From NCBI GenBank assembly GCA_023391185.1, contig JAEWBI010000013.1, positions 1 to 18,109 on the forward strand: DNA of 18,109 bases, read 5' to 3'. Numbering within the stretch: position 1 is the stretch's first letter; every line of letters begins with the position of its first letter. Of the stretch, positions 15,840 to 18,109 are shown in pieces. The notes beneath the pieces were generated by a model. That model was not told the origin of the DNA, ran no database searches, and saw nothing but the letters and a program-made list of their open reading frames with translations. The stretch comes from Bacillota bacterium. Its GTDB lineage: Bacteria > Bacillota_I > Bacilli_A > RF39 > UBA660. The position numbers were made by a program, and so were the translations under genes.

Positions 15840-17346
15840 TTAGTTTTTTAGTCTTTTCTTTTTCTATAAAAGCAACTTGATCATCGCCTACAATCGATAC
15901 ATACTCTTTACCTGTCTTAGATAATTCATAATTAACTATATCTTTAATAGTAATTGATTCACCATCTATTTTAAGTTCATGTGCATAATATTTTTTGACC
16001 ATATCTCTTATAATTCCATTTATTTTTCCTAAAATACAAGTTAAATCTAATATTAGTTTTTGTCCATCATAGTGTGCATTAGCAAATTTCAAATCATTAT
16101 ATCGATCAAGAATTAATTTATACTCTAATAAATAAGCATTAAGAGAAATTTTATCATAACCTAACTGTTTCGCATTTGTTTCATCAATATAGTGACCAAC
16201 TCTTGATAAAAAAGTTCTATAATCTAAACAATTAAACAAGAATACTATACTATTAATTTTCTTATTACAATTATCATTATTTAAAATTATTTTTTTTATA
16301 TCTTCAGGTACTATTTCCTTATATACATATCTTTCATCTTCATGATTGCTTTTATTATAAGGAAGACCTTTTTCCATAGCTTTTGATCTTTCTCTATATG
16401 TCAAAGGCTCAACAAGAAATTGATTCTCACACAAAAAACCAATACCATTTTTTATAAAAGTCTCATAACCAGTATATCCATTTCCTATTAAGGATGCATC
16501 AACTACTGATACCCAATTACGAGCATTACCACCATTAAAATTTTTAACGCCATCTATTTTTTTATCACGCAAAGTTGAAGCAGATAATATTCCATTTTCT
16601 AAAATAGAACGCAATTTAAAAAAATCATAACCTATACCATGAATGCAATCATTATAACTGCCATTCACTTCTTTTAAATTTACTTCCTTAACGTAATTAT
16701 CTGTATAGAAATCATTTATCTCTCTAGATAATTGAATTAATTTTTTTGATTCATTTAATCTCAAAAATCTTTCATCTAAACCAAAACAATATCCGTCAAC
16801 AAACCTATTTCTGTCAAGTCCATCAGCATCCTTTAACACGCTATTTAATTTAATAAAAGTACGATATGCTTCTCTATATAATGGATTACTTTCTAAATCA
16901 GAATTATCAAAACATTCGAAATAATATTTAAATGAGCAATCACTTTTTTCATCATTAACTGAGTGACTATCTACAATTGCTTTTAGCATGTTTAAATTTT
17001 TTGCATCTTTATATATATCACTATCAACAGCATTTTCAATTCTGTAAGCTGATGCAAATCCATGAAGTGAATCATTAGTATCATTTTGTCTACCAATATC
17101 ATGGTAAAGAGCAGCATCAATTATAATTTGCATTTCTACTTTATTTAAATTTGATCTCTTTCCTATTATAAAAGCAAAAAGACAAACTTTTTCACTATGA
17201 TAAAGTCCATGTATTTTACTTTGATATAAACATTCTTGTTTTATGTTTCTAATTATTTCTAAATATTCTTTCTTTTCATTTTCCGACAAATAATCATCGG
17301 CGACACTATTTTCTTCTTTTAATATTTTCTCTATTAATCTTTCCAT
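15823..17346 (-). CDS. HD-domain protein with a possible ADP-ribosyltransferase-like second domain
   Basis: A 507-residue protein without a name I can give. Residues about 35-190 form an HD domain: H50 (HGLYHSEKV), the H82-D83 pair (YHDIGRQND), H95 (SLHGFA), H128 (VDSHSV) and D173/D175 (LKDADGLDRNRF), a full metal-binding set. Residues about 232-355 contain HGIGYDFFKLRSILENGILS followed by a long loop and YVYKEIVPEDIKKIIL; this order of a His start, a 'SILENGILS' turn and a late 'xxEIxxxxIxxI' strand recalls ART-fold proteins (DarT and KptA-like families), but no catalytic triad can be assigned with confidence. The last 150 residues are helical and unassigned. ATG 17346 has AGAGGAT eight bases upstream. 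It overlaps the preceding transglutaminase-like gene by 41 bases, so the two are coupled; clpB follows under its own promoter. Confidence 0.7.
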   Translation of the reverse strand: MERLIEKILKEENSVADDYLSENEKKEYLEIIRNIKQECLYQSKIHGLYHSEKVCLFAFIIGKRSNLNKVEMQIIIDAALYHDIGRQNDTNDSLHGFASAYRIENAVDSDIYKDAKNLNMLKAIVDSHSVNDEKSDCSFKYYFECFDNSDLESNPLYREAYRTFIKLNSVLKDADGLDRNRFVDGYCFGLDERFLRLNESKKLIQLSREINDFYTDNYVKEVNLKEVNGSYNDCIHGIGYDFFKLRSILENGILSASTLRDKKIDGVKNFNGGNARNWVSVVDASLIGNGYTGYETFIKNGIGFLCENQFLVEPLTYRERSKAMEKGLPYNKSNHEDERYVYKEIVPEDIKKIILNNDNCNKKINSIVFLFNCLDYRTFLSRVGHYIDETNAKQLGYDKISLNAYLLEYKLILDRYNDLKFANAHYDGQKLILDLTCILGKINGIIRDMVKKYYAHELKIDGESITIKDIVNYELSKTGKEYVSIVGDDQVAFIEKEKTKKLISSRT

Positions 17347-18109
17347 CTGTTTTATCCTCTACTAATTCGTTTTCATAAGAGCTTATATTATGTGTTTTAA
17401 GTATCTCTTCCTTTGTTAACATGAAATACTCCATTGGTTTTTTAGGATCATATGTTGGGTCACAATAATACCAGTGCCCTTCTATTTTCACTCTTAACAT
17501 AGAATGATTTGTTCCATTAAATATACCATATTTCTTATCACTACAGTGAACGTTTATATTTTCTATATTAAGCATATCTAGCATAAAAGCCATTAAATTA
17601 ACAACACCTTCACAATTAGCTAGTTTAAAATGATATGCATTATAACTACTATGTAAAGAAGCAAAATTTTTTTCCATATATTTTGGAATTTGTCTTTCTT
17701 CTAAAATTATCTCATAATATTTATTCATACGTCTTCTTAATTCATCTTCAGCAAATTTAATATTACGAGTCACATATGAAAAAGCAAATAAAACTTTTTC
17801 AAATTCTGTACGTTCATATATTTTATTTCTTTCAAAAAATTGATTAAGTTTCATAAACATTTCGGCTAAATTACGATTATCCAAAATTGTTAAATCAACA
17901 AAACCATTTTTTTCAGCAAATTTTAAAAAAGTTAAACCTAAAATAAAGCTATCACTTAAGGCTTTTGCCATATGTACATTTCCGTTTACTATATTATTAT
18001 ACATTTTTATATCAAGTATATTTGGTGATGTTGAAATTGTATTATCTATATATTTATTTATATCTATGCTTGTTTGAATGTTATTACCGTATATAATTAC
18101 CTCTTGTAA
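17306..18109 (-). CDS. Transglutaminase-like (papain-fold) protein, 5' end beyond window
   Basis: The visible 267 codons end with a transglutaminase-like core: a cysteine in LANCEGVVNLMAFMLDML (codon near 17613), a histidine in GTNHSMLRVKIEGHWYY (near 17505) and an aspartate in CDPTYD (near 17460), the Cys-His-Asp triad in the right order and spacing. Members act as cysteine peptidases, transglutaminases or peptide N-glycanase-like enzymes; the reaction here is unknown. An ATG at 18004 has no ribosome binding site, and the frame is open for 35 codons further to the right edge (VIIYGNNIQTSIDINKYIDN), so the true start is probably outside. No signal peptide can be judged. It shares a 41-base overlap with the HD/ART-like gene, pointing to joint expression and perhaps joint function. 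Confidence 0.75.
   Translation of the reverse strand, partial: LQEVIIYGNNIQTSIDINKYIDNTISTSPNILDIKMYNNIVNGNVHMAKALSDSFILGLTFLKFAEKNGFVDLTILDNRNLAEMFMKLNQFFERNKIYERTEFEKVLFAFSYVTRNIKFAEDELRRRMNKYYEIILEERQIPKYMEKNFASLHSSYNAYHFKLANCEGVVNLMAFMLDMLNIENINVHCSDKKYGIFNGTNHSMLRVKIEGHWYYCDPTYDPKKPMEYFMLTKEEILKTHNISSYENELVEDKTDGKINRENIKRRK

Overview
The window comes from an AT-rich, Gram-positive-type (Bacillota-like) genome. Evidence for this is the HrcA/CIRCE heat-shock control, a T-box leader, near-consensus TTGACA/TATAAT promoters, AGGAGG-type ribosome binding sites, and short hairpin plus T-run terminators placed against stop codons. TGG is used for Trp and TGA as a stop, so the code is the standard bacterial one. 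MurE and MraY show that the cell makes peptidoglycan, so it is not a wall-less Mollicute. The gene content would fit an uncultured gut lineage of Bacilli/Erysipelotrichia type, but that placement is inference. Every gene I can support is on the minus strand, so the window reads from right to left.

From the right edge: a transglutaminase-like protein (5' end beyond the window) overlaps a large HD-domain protein whose second half may have an ADP-ribosyltransferase-like fold. Next comes clpB, which lacks the N-terminal domain and sits behind a CIRCE operator that overlaps both its promoter and the end of the upstream gene. After the clpB terminator an apparent operon (13588 to 8256) encodes a predicted HExxH metallopeptidase, the S4-domain protein YlmH, two tandem MurE-type ligases with different diagnostic motifs, and MraY. 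A hairpin plus T-run overlaps the start of the second murE.

Further left are two single-gene units: a 681-residue surface protein with a type IV prepilin N-terminus, BspA-like leucine-rich repeats and a glycine-rich domain like that of ALK/LTK receptors; and a slipin (SPFH/stomatin-like) membrane protein. A T-box leader with valine specifier GUA then controls an HD phosphohydrolase gene overlapping valS. A small type IV pilin with its own strong promoter follows. Last is hrcA, cut by the left edge, with two CIRCE-like operators around its promoter.

Three control themes stand out: HrcA autoregulation plus clpB control, charged-tRNA sensing of valine, and compact units in which a terminator is followed within a few tens of bases by an extended -10 promoter. 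Gaps of over 300 bases without a gene do not occur; the longest (4928-5289) is filled by the T-box leader, its promoter and a terminator.
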